A stretch of DNA of 64,000 nucleotides from CAXXOK01 sp963674895 (lineage in GTDB: Bacteria; Bacillota; Clostridia; Christensenellales; Aristaeellaceae). Positions 1 through 7,939 of the stretch are shown here, piece by piece; positions within the stretch are counted from its first letter, which is position 1; each line of letters starts with the position of its first letter. Both the position numbers and the translations under genes were made by a program. The notes beneath the pieces are model-generated. The model did no database searches. It was not told the origin of the DNA and worked only from the letters and a program-made list of their open reading frames with translations. Where the stretch lies: assembly GCA_963674895.2 (NCBI GenBank), contig CAXXCY010000003.1, positions 1,860,001 through 1,924,000 of the forward strand. Reading direction: 5' to 3'.

Positions 1-426
1 GTACAGGGCGCTTGGGTGCGGCGCGTTGTGAATGCGGTAGGTATAGGTTTTGCCCACGGCGTCGAAGCGGGCATGGAAGAAGCCGTCCACCTCCCGGCCT
101 TCGACCACCTTGATGTCCGGCGGCAGGTGCGTGTTGAGCGCAAAGGGAAAGCGGTCCGCGGGGATGGTCGATTTCGTATCGAAGTGCGCGCATTGCCCCA
201 GCGCGTGCACGCCCGCATCGGTGCGGCTCGCGCCGGTCACGGGCGTCGTTTCATTCACAAGCGCGTACAGCGCCTCCTCCAACCGCTGCTGCACGGCAAT
301 GCCGTTTAATTGCCGCTGCCAGCCGACGTACGCCGTGCCGTCGTAGCTGATGGTCAAAAGCACGCGGCGCATGCCGCTTTTCGCCACAGTGCTTTCCCGT
401 ACGTAGGGGGCGGTTTCGATAAACAT
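1..426 (-). CDS. truA: tRNA pseudouridine synthase A (5' part, cut by window edge)
   Basis: The minus frame from 426 to the window edge encodes the N-terminal 142 residues of TruA, which converts uridines 38-40 of the tRNA anticodon arm to pseudouridine. It shows the family N-terminus with YDGTAYVGWQ at about residues 28-37 and the catalytic motif SRTDAGVH at about 67-74, whose Asp is the nucleophile. The ATG at 426 has GGGAG about 9 bases upstream. An internal Met at 372 would match the usual family start more closely but has no clear ribosome site. It lies 15 bases after ecfT on the same strand, so it is probably the last known gene of the ECF operon, an arrangement common in Firmicutes. 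Confidence 0.95.
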   Translation of the reverse strand, partial: MFIETAPYVRESTVAKSGMRRVLLTISYDGTAYVGWQRQLNGIAVQQRLEEALYALVNETTPVTGASRTDAGVHALGQCAHFDTKSTIPADRFPFALNTHLPPDIKVVEGREVDGFFHARFDAVGKTYTYRIHNAPHPSALY

Positions 427-441
427 GCGCTCACGCTCCCG

Positions 442-1245
442 TTACAAAAGGATATTGCAGGCAATCAGGACGATCAGCATGCCGAAGGATACGGCAAACG
501 CCCTGCCGTCCTCTGCGGTAAAGCGCAGCACGCGCAGGCGCGTACGCCCCTCGCCGCCGTGGTAACAGCGGGCTTCCATCGCCATCGCGAGCTCCCCCGC
601 GCGGCGGAAGGCGCTCACGAACAGCGGCACCAAAAGCGGGGTCATCGCCTTGGCGCGCGCGATCAGGTTGCCGGATTCAAAGTCCGCGCCCCTGGCCTTC
701 TGCGCCTTCATGATCTTGTCGGTTTCCTCGATCAGTGTGGGAATGAACCTGAGCGCGATCGTCATCATCATCGCAAGCTCGTGCACGGGAAAGCGGACCT
801 TTTTGAGCGGCGTCAGCAGAATTTCAATCCCGTCGGACAGCGCCACGGGCGAGGTGGTGAGCGTCAGCACCGAGGTGCCCAGCACCAGAAAGATCAGCCG
901 CAGCGAAAAATGAACGGCCAGCAAAAGCCCTTCCTGCGTGATGGTGACGAATTTCCATTGCACGAGCACCGTATGCCCGCCGGAGAAAAACAGGTTCAGG
1001 ACGAAGGTGAGGATCAGCAAAATCCTTAGCGGCTTGACGCTTTTCAAAAGCTGACGGAACGCAAGCCCCGAAAGCCGCGCCGTGAGGAACAGATAGACCG
1101 CCGGTATGACGTACAGCACGGGCGAGCCGACCGTGAACACCATGACGATGTACACGATCGTCAGGAGGATTTTGGCGCGCGGATCCAGCCGGTGCACCAC
1201 AGTGTTGCCGGGCATGTACTGCCCCAGCGTGATATCCTTAAGCAT
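442..1245 (-). CDS. ecfT: ECF transporter transmembrane T component EcfT
   Basis: This 267-residue membrane protein is the coupling T component of a group II energy-coupling factor transporter; it links the EcfA1/EcfA2 ATPases to exchangeable vitamin-binding S components. Several hydrophobic segments fill residues 25-130. The two coupling-helix motifs are visible: ARG at 184-186 (AQKARGADF) and the second motif as ARC at 225-227 (AMEARCYHG), a variant I recall as common in Firmicutes. It overlaps ecfA2 by 8 bases, which suggests translational coupling. Order A1-A2-T-truA is the standard Firmicutes arrangement. Confidence 0.95.
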   Translation of the reverse strand: MLKDITLGQYMPGNTVVHRLDPRAKILLTIVYIVMVFTVGSPVLYVIPAVYLFLTARLSGLAFRQLLKSVKPLRILLILTFVLNLFFSGGHTVLVQWKFVTITQEGLLLAVHFSLRLIFLVLGTSVLTLTTSPVALSDGIEILLTPLKKVRFPVHELAMMMTIALRFIPTLIEETDKIMKAQKARGADFESGNLIARAKAMTPLLVPLFVSAFRRAGELAMAMEARCYHGGEGRTRLRVLRFTAEDGRAFAVSFGMLIVLIACNILL

Positions 1246-2101
1246 CGCGGCCCGCCCCCTTGTAGCTGATCAGCGCGTCGCAGACCTCGTCCAGCGTGTA
1301 CAGGTCGTCGGGCAGATCGAAGCCCTCCTGAATCAGCCGGCGCACAAGCTCCGCGCCCTGCGGCACACCCAGGCCGATGGATTGCAGGGTATCGGCCTGC
1401 TTGAAGATTTCGCGCGGCGTGCCCGTCATCATCAGCGTGCCCTGGCTCATCACGATCAGGCGCGTGGCGAGGGTGGCGATATCGTCCATGTTGTGGCTGA
1501 CCATGATGGTGGTCATCTCGTTTTCCCGGTGCAGCTTCTGTATCATATGAAGGATCGAGCGCCTGCCCGCCGGATCGAGCCCGGCGGTGGGTTCGTCGAG
1601 GATCAGCACCTTGGGGCGCATCGCGAGCACCCCCGCGATGGCGACGCGCCGCATCTGCCCGCCAGACAGCTCAAACGGGGAAACCTTGCCCGTCGTTTCG
1701 TAATCGATGCCCACCTGCTCGCACGCCCAGCGCACGCGCTCGTCGATCTCCTCCTTGGAGCAGCCGATGTTTTTGGGTCCGAAGGCGATATCCTTCACGA
1801 CGGTCTCCTCAAACAGCTGGTACTCGGGGTACTGGAACACCAGCCCGACCTGCTTTCGGAGCTCGCGCAGCGCGGCGCCCTTTTCCTTGATATGGACGCC
1901 GTTGACGATCACGTCGCCCTCGGTGGGCATCAGCAGCCCGTTCAGGTGCTGCACGAAGGTGGTCTTGCCCGAGCCCGTGTGCCCGAGGATGCCGATGAAT
2001 TCGCCGTCCTCGATGGTCAGGGACAGGTGGTGGATGGCCACGGACGAAAAGGGGCTGCCGGGCATGTAGGTATGCGACAGGTTTTCTACTTGGATAGGCA
2101 T
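1238..2101 (-). CDS. ecfA2: ECF transporter ATPase EcfA2
   Basis: This is the second ABC ATPase of the energy-coupling factor module, acting at the cytoplasmic face as a heterodimer with EcfA1. Visible motifs are Walker A GHTGSGKTT (40-48), Q-loop Gln90, signature LSGGQ (145-149), Walker B VLILDE (165-170) and the switch His in VSHNMDD. The length of 287 residues is normal, including the C-terminal region typical of EcfA2. The gene overlaps the upstream flavokinase-ecfA1 fusion by 16 bases and ecfT downstream by 8, so the three are made from one transcript. Confidence 0.95.
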   Translation of the reverse strand: MPIQVENLSHTYMPGSPFSSVAIHHLSLTIEDGEFIGILGHTGSGKTTFVQHLNGLLMPTEGDVIVNGVHIKEKGAALRELRKQVGLVFQYPEYQLFEETVVKDIAFGPKNIGCSKEEIDERVRWACEQVGIDYETTGKVSPFELSGGQMRRVAIAGVLAMRPKVLILDEPTAGLDPAGRRSILHMIQKLHRENEMTTIMVSHNMDDIATLATRLIVMSQGTLMMTGTPREIFKQADTLQSIGLGVPQGAELVRRLIQEGFDLPDDLYTLDEVCDALISYKGAGRDA

Positions 2102-3324
2102 GCCTTCAGCTCCTTCGCCATATCTTCCACCGTCAGGATTCCGTCCGGCAGCATCATCCCGCGCTCATTGAGCATCCTGCCAAGCAGCGCCATCGGGGGC
2201 ACGTCCAGCCCCAGCTCCCGCAGCTCCTCCACGCGGGAGAAAACCTCCTTCGGCGTGCCGTTCATGGCGATTTTGCCATCGGAGAGCACCACTACGCGGT
2301 CGGCCCTGGCCGCTTCCTCCATAAAATGCGTAATCCACACCACGGTGATGTTTTTTTCGCGGTTCAGTCTGCGCGTCGTTTCAAAGATATCCCGGCGGCC
2401 GGTGGGGTCGAGCATGGCGGTGGCTTCGTCCATCACCATGACGTCCGGCTGCATTGCGAGCACCCCCGCGACGGCAACGCGCTGCTTTTGCCCGCCCGAG
2501 AGCATATGCGGCGCGGCGGCGGCGTATTCCGTCATGGATACGGCCTCGAGCGCCCCATCGATACGCGTAAGCATTTCCTCGCGCGGCATGCCGATGTTCT
2601 CCAGCCCGAAGGCCACGTCCTCGCGCACCACGGTGGCGACGATCTGGTTGTCCGGGTTCTGGAACACCATGCCCGCGTGCTTGCGGATATTCCACAGCTG
2701 CGGTTCCTTTTGCGTGTCCATGCCGCATACGACCACGCGCCCGGCGGTGGGCAGGTAAAGCGCGTTCATCAGCTTGGCGAGGGTGGATTTTCCCGATCCG
2801 TTATGCCCGAGCACCGCCACAAACTCACCCTGGCGAATCGGCAGGGTAACGTCGTCAACCGCCTGGCGCGTGTCCTCCTCATAGCGGTAGCTGACGTTTT
2901 CCATCGATACCAAATCCGGTTTCTCCAGTCTGTCTCCCGCCTGTTTCATCCATGCCCGCGCATCTTCCCTGTCCTTTGCGATCTGCAAGCGCAGCGCGTC
3001 CAGCGAAGGGAAATTGAGCTCCGGCCGCAGGTAATGCACATAGGTGAGCGTCAGGTCCCTGCCGTACAGGTCCCCGCCCTCGTAATCCAGCAGGTGCGCC
3101 TCGATGGTGGGCTTCCCCTCGGGCGTCGTGGGGTGTACGCCCTGATCGAGTATCGCGGTATAGCGGCGCCCGTCCACATCCGCCAGCACGACGTATACGC
3201 CGTTTTCAGGCAGATCGATTCCCGGCGGATAATCCAGATTGGCGGTGGGAAACCCGAGCTTGGACCCCAGGCGTTTTCCCGGCACGGTTTGGCCGCGCAC
3301 GGTGAAGGGCAGCTTTGCGCTCAC
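2086..3324 (-). CDS. ecfA1: Fusion: riboflavin kinase domain + ECF ATPase EcfA1
   Basis: One continuous 412-residue frame joins two proteins. Residues 1-125 form a flavokinase domain of the RibF C-terminal type: FPTANL at 25-30, GVYVV at 42-46, TIEAH with the candidate catalytic Glu75, DLYGRDL at 85-91, and a C-terminal helix with LRLQIAKDRED. Residues 138-412 are EcfA1: Walker A GHNGSGKST (173-181), signature LSGGQ (275-279), Walker B VMVMDE (295-300). The FAD synthetase half of normal RibF is absent. The start is GTG at 3324 behind AAGGAGG, 36 bases or so from the promoter. Flavokinase converts riboflavin to FMN, so the fusion ties vitamin trapping to the transport motor; that role is inferred. 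A full-length ribF elsewhere cannot be excluded. Confidence 0.9.
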   Translation of the reverse strand: MSAKLPFTVRGQTVPGKRLGSKLGFPTANLDYPPGIDLPENGVYVVLADVDGRRYTAILDQGVHPTTPEGKPTIEAHLLDYEGGDLYGRDLTLTYVHYLRPELNFPSLDALRLQIAKDREDARAWMKQAGDRLEKPDLVSMENVSYRYEEDTRQAVDDVTLPIRQGEFVAVLGHNGSGKSTLAKLMNALYLPTAGRVVVCGMDTQKEPQLWNIRKHAGMVFQNPDNQIVATVVREDVAFGLENIGMPREEMLTRIDGALEAVSMTEYAAAAPHMLSGGQKQRVAVAGVLAMQPDVMVMDEATAMLDPTGRRDIFETTRRLNREKNITVVWITHFMEEAARADRVVVLSDGKIAMNGTPKEVFSRVEELRELGLDVPPMALLGRMLNERGMMLPDGILTVEDMAKELKACLSK

Positions 3325-3366
3325 GCGGAAACCTCCTTAAAATCAAACAGCGGACTGCAAAACTAT

Positions 3367-3395
3367 ATTATATAGCAGCGGATTTTCCGCGTCAA
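3367..3395 (-). promoter_or_regulatory. Promoter of the flavokinase-ecfA1 operon
   Basis: On the minus strand TTGACG is followed by a 17-base spacer and TATAAT (plus coordinates 3390-3395 and 3367-3372). The predicted start is near 3360, leaving a leader of only about 36 bases to the GTG. There is therefore no room for an FMN riboswitch. Confidence 0.75.
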
Positions 3396-3589
3396 ACTTT
3401 GCGCGTCAATCGCCGTATCGCAGACGGCAGGATGTACGGCCGCCCATCCGCCGCATCGGGCCGCACGAAGCCTTTGCTTCCGGCAGAAATCCTGTTTCGG
3501 ACCACGCCCCCGGGGATCCAGGCGGCGGAGCGGCTTGCTTAGAAACCGCTGTTTTTTTGATTTTTTACAAGAATTTGTTCCAATACCGC

Positions 3590-3618
3590 TTGACATTCAA
3601 AACAGATTTTACTAGTAT
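3590..3618 (+). promoter_or_regulatory. Promoter of the GT-C-like membrane gene
   Basis: TTGACA (3590-3595), 17-base spacer, TAGTAT (3613-3618), in an AT-rich stretch. The following leader of about 130 bases to the ATG at 3754 shows no convincing structured element. The rest of the 3396-3589 gap holds only a weak AGCGG/CCGCT hairpin with a T run near 3530-3560. Confidence 0.7.
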
Positions 3619-3753
3619 AGCATAAGCAAATATTGGTATATTCTAGCTGTTAGGAAGTATGCGATTCTTGTTGAGGGCACGTTTGGTTTCCGTTTAGGTC
3701 TCCAGGTTCCAGCCGCGGACCAATCAAAAAACCGCACGCCGAAAGGTGAAAAC

Positions 3754-5487
3754 ATGGCTAACTCTATTCGAAACGAACTTAAACGTCTTCTTCGCCATGC
3801 GCCGCTTATTCTTTTTATTCTGGCCGCCGTTTTCTCCGTTTTTATGTCCTATTACTACGCGTATCATGTGATCGATAGCGATATTTCCAGCGAGCTGGTG
3901 CTCGGAAAATATCTGGCCGACCACCGCGCGCTTTTTACCGCCGACTATTTTTATTCTACGGAGATCCGCCTGTTCAACACGAATTTGATCTACATGCCGC
4001 TGTTTTTGATCACGGACAACTGGCAGGTTGTCCGTTTTGTCAGCAGCCTCATCTTTCAATTGCTTTTACTCGCAAGCTACTATTATCTGTCCCGACAGGC
4101 GGGCATGAGCCGCAGGGCTTTCTTCCTAACCACGGCGCTTATGCTTCTGCCGGTCGATGTTCATTACGGCAGATACGTTCTGTATTTTAACCACTATACG
4201 ATGACCCTGATCTACAGTTACCTGATGTTCGGGCTGACCCTGTCCCTGATCCGGGGAGAGGATACAAAACGGGGATGGCGGGCCGTCCGTCTGGTTCTAC
4301 TGCTGCTGATCGCGTTCATCTCCTGCATGAACGGATTCCGGCAGGGCTTCGCCATGTCGGTCCCTCTGCTGCTCACCGCGCTTCTCATGATCGTGAAAGA
4401 CTCCCTGTCCGGGACCGGGACGCTGTATGACGTTCCCAGGAACCGTTACAGGCACGCCGGGCTTGCCGTTCTTGTTTGCGCGGCGGGGATGGCGGGGCTT
4501 CTTGTGCACAACGTTTTTCTGGTACGGTATTTCACCGTTATGCAGCAGACGGATGTTTCCGTCAGCCTCCTGTCGGCAGACAGTTTGCGAAATCTGCTGG
4601 AGAGCTATCTGCAGTTATTTGGCTTCCAGAAAGACTGCGCGCTTTTTTCCGCCGAAGGTCTTTTGTCCCTCGGCGCGGTATTCTCGGCTGTCGTGCTGTT
4701 TTTCCTGTCCGTCAATACCCTCCTGAAGCAAAAGCGGATCCCCGGCGATCCGGGGCAGGATTTCCTGGGTCATTTCTATCCTGTCGCAATGCTCACGATG
4801 ACCCTCGTGTTTCTATTTTTCACCGTCAAACCGGCTTATCTGACCTACTATTTCCCCGTGTTCGCCTGGATATTCCCCTATCTCGGACTGTTTTTCGACC
4901 GCGAGGGGTTTTCCCTGCGCACGGCCACGCTGAAACGGGCCGCCGTGTGGATCGCCTGCCTGTGCATGCTGCTTAACGGCGTTTTCTGGAGCTATTACGC
5001 GCTGTATCCGGAACGCACGCAGGTCGATTGGTTTAAGGGCCCGGATCAATACTACGACGCCGTGGAGCGTATGGCGGGCGTGGTTGATTACATTGAGGAA
5101 AACGACCTGGAAGTCGGCTACGCCACCTTCTGGAACTCCAACATCGTAACGGAGCTGACCAGCGGGAAGGTATCCATGATCACCATATACCGCATCTATC
5201 CCGATTCGGCCTACGGGTATCATGACTGGCTGACCGCCAAGCCGTTCCGGGAAGAGAGCTTCGTGGAAGATAAAAACGTATTTCTGCTTCTGGAGCAGGA
5301 GGAAACGTGGGTCTTCTGCGATTCGGAGCTTTCCCTGTACGCCATTCCCACGTATTCGGACGAATACTATCAAATCTACCAGTTCGATTTTTCAACCACG
5401 GTCTGGGAGTACCTGCTTGAGCAGGCAAAAATGTATAACCAGACTACGGTTTTAGAGCAGCTGACGCCCGCGCAGGATACGCCCTGA
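3754..5487 (+). CDS. Polytopic membrane protein, GT-C glycosyltransferase-like
   Basis: The 577-residue product starts with a membrane anchor at about 17-36 and has roughly ten hydrophobic segments to residue 420, then a soluble extracytoplasmic tail of about 150 residues. This topology, with an acidic DSDISSE motif in the first outer loop at about residues 41-47, resembles GT-C glycosyltransferases, which use lipid-linked sugar donors. I do not recognise the exact family, and no acceptor can be named. It is monocistronic, with its own promoter and a hairpin after it. Codon use looks slightly less GC-biased than the flanking operons. Alternatives are a flippase-like or purely structural membrane protein. 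Confidence 0.6.
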   Translation: MANSIRNELKRLLRHAPLILFILAAVFSVFMSYYYAYHVIDSDISSELVLGKYLADHRALFTADYFYSTEIRLFNTNLIYMPLFLITDNWQVVRFVSSLIFQLLLLASYYYLSRQAGMSRRAFFLTTALMLLPVDVHYGRYVLYFNHYTMTLIYSYLMFGLTLSLIRGEDTKRGWRAVRLVLLLLIAFISCMNGFRQGFAMSVPLLLTALLMIVKDSLSGTGTLYDVPRNRYRHAGLAVLVCAAGMAGLLVHNVFLVRYFTVMQQTDVSVSLLSADSLRNLLESYLQLFGFQKDCALFSAEGLLSLGAVFSAVVLFFLSVNTLLKQKRIPGDPGQDFLGHFYPVAMLTMTLVFLFFTVKPAYLTYYFPVFAWIFPYLGLFFDREGFSLRTATLKRAAVWIACLCMLLNGVFWSYYALYPERTQVDWFKGPDQYYDAVERMAGVVDYIEENDLEVGYATFWNSNIVTELTSGKVSMITIYRIYPDSAYGYHDWLTAKPFREESFVEDKNVFLLLEQEETWVFCDSELSLYAIPTYSDEYYQIYQFDFSTTVWEYLLEQAKMYNQTTVLEQLTPAQDTP

Positions 5488-5566
5488 TCCGGTTTCGGTG
5501 CAATTCTCTGTTTTAATCCCTGTCGCACAGTAAACACACTAAAATATGCGGTAGCCTTCAGGTATG

Positions 5567-5594
5567 ACCCTATACGGAATCGGCATAGGGTTTT
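5567..5594 (+). terminator. Weak terminator or hairpin after the membrane protein gene
   Basis: ACCCTAT (5567-5573) pairs perfectly with ATAGGGT (5585-5591) around an 11-base loop, followed by TTTT. The stem is short and the T run minimal, so termination may be partial. Confidence 0.4.
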
Positions 5595-5713
5595 GTCCGT
5601 TACCACCCCGCTTTCCGCTTGTTCCGACCGTTTGCCAAGCATTGCGCTGGGCCGTAATTCTATGGTACAATCTGGCTTGGCACAGGGATTGACGGAAAGG
5701 GGATGATCCTGCC

Positions 5714-6133
5714 ATGCGGATGCTCGTCATCGACGGCCACGGCGGGGGCCTTGGCAAGCAGATTATCTCCGCGCTGAAGGCGGACAATCCAAACTGCGTC
5801 ATCCACGCAGTCGGCGTTAACGGCATCGCGACCGCGGCGATGCTCAAAGCGGGCGCGGATACCGCCGCGACGGGCGAAAACGCCGTCATCGTCGGGTGCC
5901 GGAAAGCGGATCTGATCATCGGGCCGATCGGGATCGTGATCGCCGACTCGATGCTCGGCGAAATCACGCCCGCCATGGCCGCGGCCGTAGGGCAAAGCGG
6001 CGCCAAGCGGATATTGGTCCCGATGAACCTGTGCGACAACACCATCATCGGCGTTATGGAACAGCCGATCGGGCAATCGGTGCAGGCCGTCGTCCGCGCC
6101 GTGGCGCAGCTTGCGCGCGAGCCGCAGCGATGA
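5714..6133 (+). CDS. DUF3842 family protein
   Basis: A 139-residue protein beginning MRMLVIDGHGGGLGKQII, a glycine-rich nucleotide-binding-like N-terminus characteristic of the DUF3842 family in Clostridia. The alternation of short strands and helices suggests a Rossmann-like fold. Function is unknown in the family as far as I recall. The AAAGGGG just upstream is a good ribosome site. Its TGA overlaps the ATG of the next gene (ATGA at 6130-6133), so the two are translationally coupled. A possible weak promoter with TACAAT at 5666-5671 lies upstream. Confidence 0.8.
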   Translation: MRMLVIDGHGGGLGKQIISALKADNPNCVIHAVGVNGIATAAMLKAGADTAATGENAVIVGCRKADLIIGPIGIVIADSMLGEITPAMAAAVGQSGAKRILVPMNLCDNTIIGVMEQPIGQSVQAVVRAVAQLAREPQR

Positions 6134-6648
6134 CCGGATTTGAGCGCACCGTGCGGGAGCACAGCGCGCGCTATCCGCAAATGCTGCCGCAGGATTACGG
6201 GAAGCTCGCTTACCAAAGCGAGTTCGGGCCCGCGCATCTGGTCACGGACGAGTCGGAAGTGCTCCAAAGCCTGCTAGCGGAGTGGCGGACCGTGTCCGGC
6301 CCTGCCGTTCCCTGCAATCCGGAACCCATCGGCAACGGCTTTTGCCGTTTCCATATGACGGTCGCAACCCTTCCGGAAATCGCCGCGCCGGTATTGGCCC
6401 GGCTGTTTATGGAGTCGGCACAGGAACGCACGGGTACCCTGGAAGGGCTGCTTTCCCGGCTTGCCGTCCTTGGGCGCATGCCCGTTCCGGGAATGGGCGC
6501 GTGGCTTATCGCATACCGGCAGCGGGGCTGCCCGCCTGTGCACCACAGCGAGGCGTTTCGCAAAGCGTATTCGCCGCATTACCGTGTGTTCAGGGAATCG
6601 CTGGCGCGCCGCATTCCCGCGCTCATGAATACTCTCCCGAAACCGTAG
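6130..6648 (+). CDS. Conserved hypothetical protein coupled to DUF3842
   Basis: The 172-residue product starts at the ATG overlapping the DUF3842 stop; a longer upstream frame is only antisense-like shadow of DUF3842. The N-terminal stretch YPQMLPQDYGKLAYQSEFG followed by AHLV is a motif I recall in conserved clostridial hypotheticals, but I know no assigned function. It is soluble, with no signal peptide, and has a C-terminal HYRVF segment. Coupling to DUF3842 suggests a shared role, which is inference only. Confidence 0.7.
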   Translation: MTGFERTVREHSARYPQMLPQDYGKLAYQSEFGPAHLVTDESEVLQSLLAEWRTVSGPAVPCNPEPIGNGFCRFHMTVATLPEIAAPVLARLFMESAQERTGTLEGLLSRLAVLGRMPVPGMGAWLIAYRQRGCPPVHHSEAFRKAYSPHYRVFRESLARRIPALMNTLPKP

Positions 6649-6661
6649 AAATTCCCCGTTC

Positions 6662-6784
6662 GCCGCCATGAAGGCGGCAGAGGGTTCAGATAATCGGGGG
6701 TGCTGACACCCCCCGGAAAATACCGTCATGAAGACAGTGAGCCTTGCCTGAAGCAAAGCGGAGTCCGAACATTACTTTAGGAGG
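6662..6784 (+). promoter_or_regulatory. Structured leader with two similar hairpins before the ECF S gene
   Basis: Two hairpins share the loop ATGAA: GCCGCC-ATGAA-GGCGGC at 6662-6678 and ACCGTC-ATGAA-GACAGT at 6722-6738. Between them lies a strong stem GGGGGTG-CTGA-CACCCCC (6696-6713). The sequences after each ATGAA hairpin also resemble each other (GAG then TT and a later GCGG). The leader ends in the ribosome site TTAGGAGG (6777-6784). I compared it from memory with TPP, FMN, preQ1, THF, cobalamin and ZTP riboswitch consensus features and found no match. It is a candidate regulatory RNA for the vitamin transporter gene. Confidence 0.5.
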
Positions 6785-6791
6785 TTTCACC

Positions 6792-7361
6792 ATGAAAATG
6801 ACCACCAAAAACCTGACGCTGAGCGCGATGTTCCTGGCGCTAGCGCTGGTGCTTCCGTTCCTGACGGGCCAGATTCCCCAAATCGGCAGCATGCTGCTGC
6901 CGATGCATATTCCCGTGCTGCTGTGCGGATTCCTGTGCGGATGGCAGTGGGGGCTTTTCGTCGGCTTTATCGCGCCGCTGCTGCGCTCGCTCCTGTTCGG
7001 AATGCCGCCGATGGTAAACGTCGCGATTCCCATGGCCTTTGAGCTGGCGGCCTACGGCGCGTTCACGGGGCTGTTCTACGATTGGCTGCTCCATGCCAGG
7101 CTCGGCTTCCTCGGCTCCCCGTCCCCGCAGGCCAAGAACACGTTCATCCTGTACGCGGCGCTGATCGCCGCCATGCTGATTGGGCGCGCGGTATGGGGCG
7201 TCGCCAAGTTCGCGGTCGTTTCCCTGTTCACGCCAGGCGTCTTTACCCTGCCGATGTTCTTCGCCGGCGCGTTTGTCACCGCCTGGCCCGGCATCGTGGT
7301 ACAGCTTGTGATCATTCCGCCGATCGTGTTCGCGGCCAACCGCATGAAGCTGAAGGCCTGA
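6792..7361 (+). CDS. ECF transporter S component (substrate-binding, vitamin unknown)
   Basis: A 189-residue hydrophobic protein with about six membrane segments, beginning MKMTTKNLTLSAMFLALALVL. Residues with IPQIGSMLLPMHIPVLLCG and the later PMVNVAIPMA follow the pattern of the DUF3816/RibU-like S component group, which captures a vitamin and docks on EcfT. The ATG at 6792 is chosen because TTAGGAGG precedes it by 7 bases. It overlaps the kinase gene by one base (TGATG). The specificity cannot be read from sequence; the kinase partner suggests a phosphorylatable vitamin or nucleoside-like substrate. Confidence 0.85.
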   Translation: MKMTTKNLTLSAMFLALALVLPFLTGQIPQIGSMLLPMHIPVLLCGFLCGWQWGLFVGFIAPLLRSLLFGMPPMVNVAIPMAFELAAYGAFTGLFYDWLLHARLGFLGSPSPQAKNTFILYAALIAAMLIGRAVWGVAKFAVVSLFTPGVFTLPMFFAGAFVTAWPGIVVQLVIIPPIVFAANRMKLKA

Positions 7362-7939
7362 TGACAACCGTCGCGCGGCAGCTCGCCGCAGACCTCAGGC
7401 AGCACAGCAAGGCTTTCGGCCGCGCGGTTCTGGTGATCGACGGCGACTGCGCGGCGGGCAAAACGACGCTTGCCGCGCAGCTTGCCGCGCAAATGTCCTG
7501 CAACGTGTTCCATATGGACGATTTCTTTTTGCCGCCCGCCCTGCGCACCGAAGCGCGCCTTCAGGAGGCGGGCGGTAATATCGACTACGACCGGTTTCTT
7601 TCGCAGGTGCTCGTGCCCCTGACGGAGAACAGGCCTTTTCAATTCGACGCCTACTCCTGCCATACCCATACGTCGCACGCGGTATCCGTTTCGCCCGGAC
7701 CCGTTTCCATCATCGAGGGCAGCTACGCGCTTCATCCGCGCTTTCTCAAGATCTATGAGGAGCTGCGCGCCGTCAAGGTATTCATGCGCATAACGCCCGA
7801 GGAGCAGATCCAGCGCATTCGAAACCGAAACGGCGAAGCCATGCTTCACCGCTTTCTGGAGGAATGGATTCCCATGGAAAAGCGCTACCGCCTGACGTAC
7901 GAAAGCGCCTGGGGCGGCGTCCGGTTCATAGACGGCTGA
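7361..7939 (+). CDS. Uridine-kinase-like P-loop kinase coupled to ECF S component
   Basis: The 192-residue protein has Walker A GDCAAGKTT at about residues 28-36, the lid/acceptor segment FHMDDFFLPP, and a late RIRNRNGE region, as in the uridine kinase/phosphoribulokinase superfamily. The start ATG overlaps the S component stop, so both are made in equal amounts. A transporter with a coupled kinase would trap its substrate by phosphorylation; this is inferred. The true substrate may be a nucleoside, a vitamin or a sugar. Its end overlaps the convergent hydrolase gene by 14 bases. Confidence 0.75.
   Translation: MTTVARQLAADLRQHSKAFGRAVLVIDGDCAAGKTTLAAQLAAQMSCNVFHMDDFFLPPALRTEARLQEAGGNIDYDRFLSQVLVPLTENRPFQFDAYSCHTHTSHAVSVSPGPVSIIEGSYALHPRFLKIYEELRAVKVFMRITPEEQIQRIRNRNGEAMLHRFLEEWIPMEKRYRLTYESAWGGVRFIDG

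Noticed and set aside
3325..3395. FMN riboswitch before the flavokinase-ecfA1 fusion
   Set aside because: The predicted leader is about 36 bases, far too short, and no conserved FMN aptamer segments are present.
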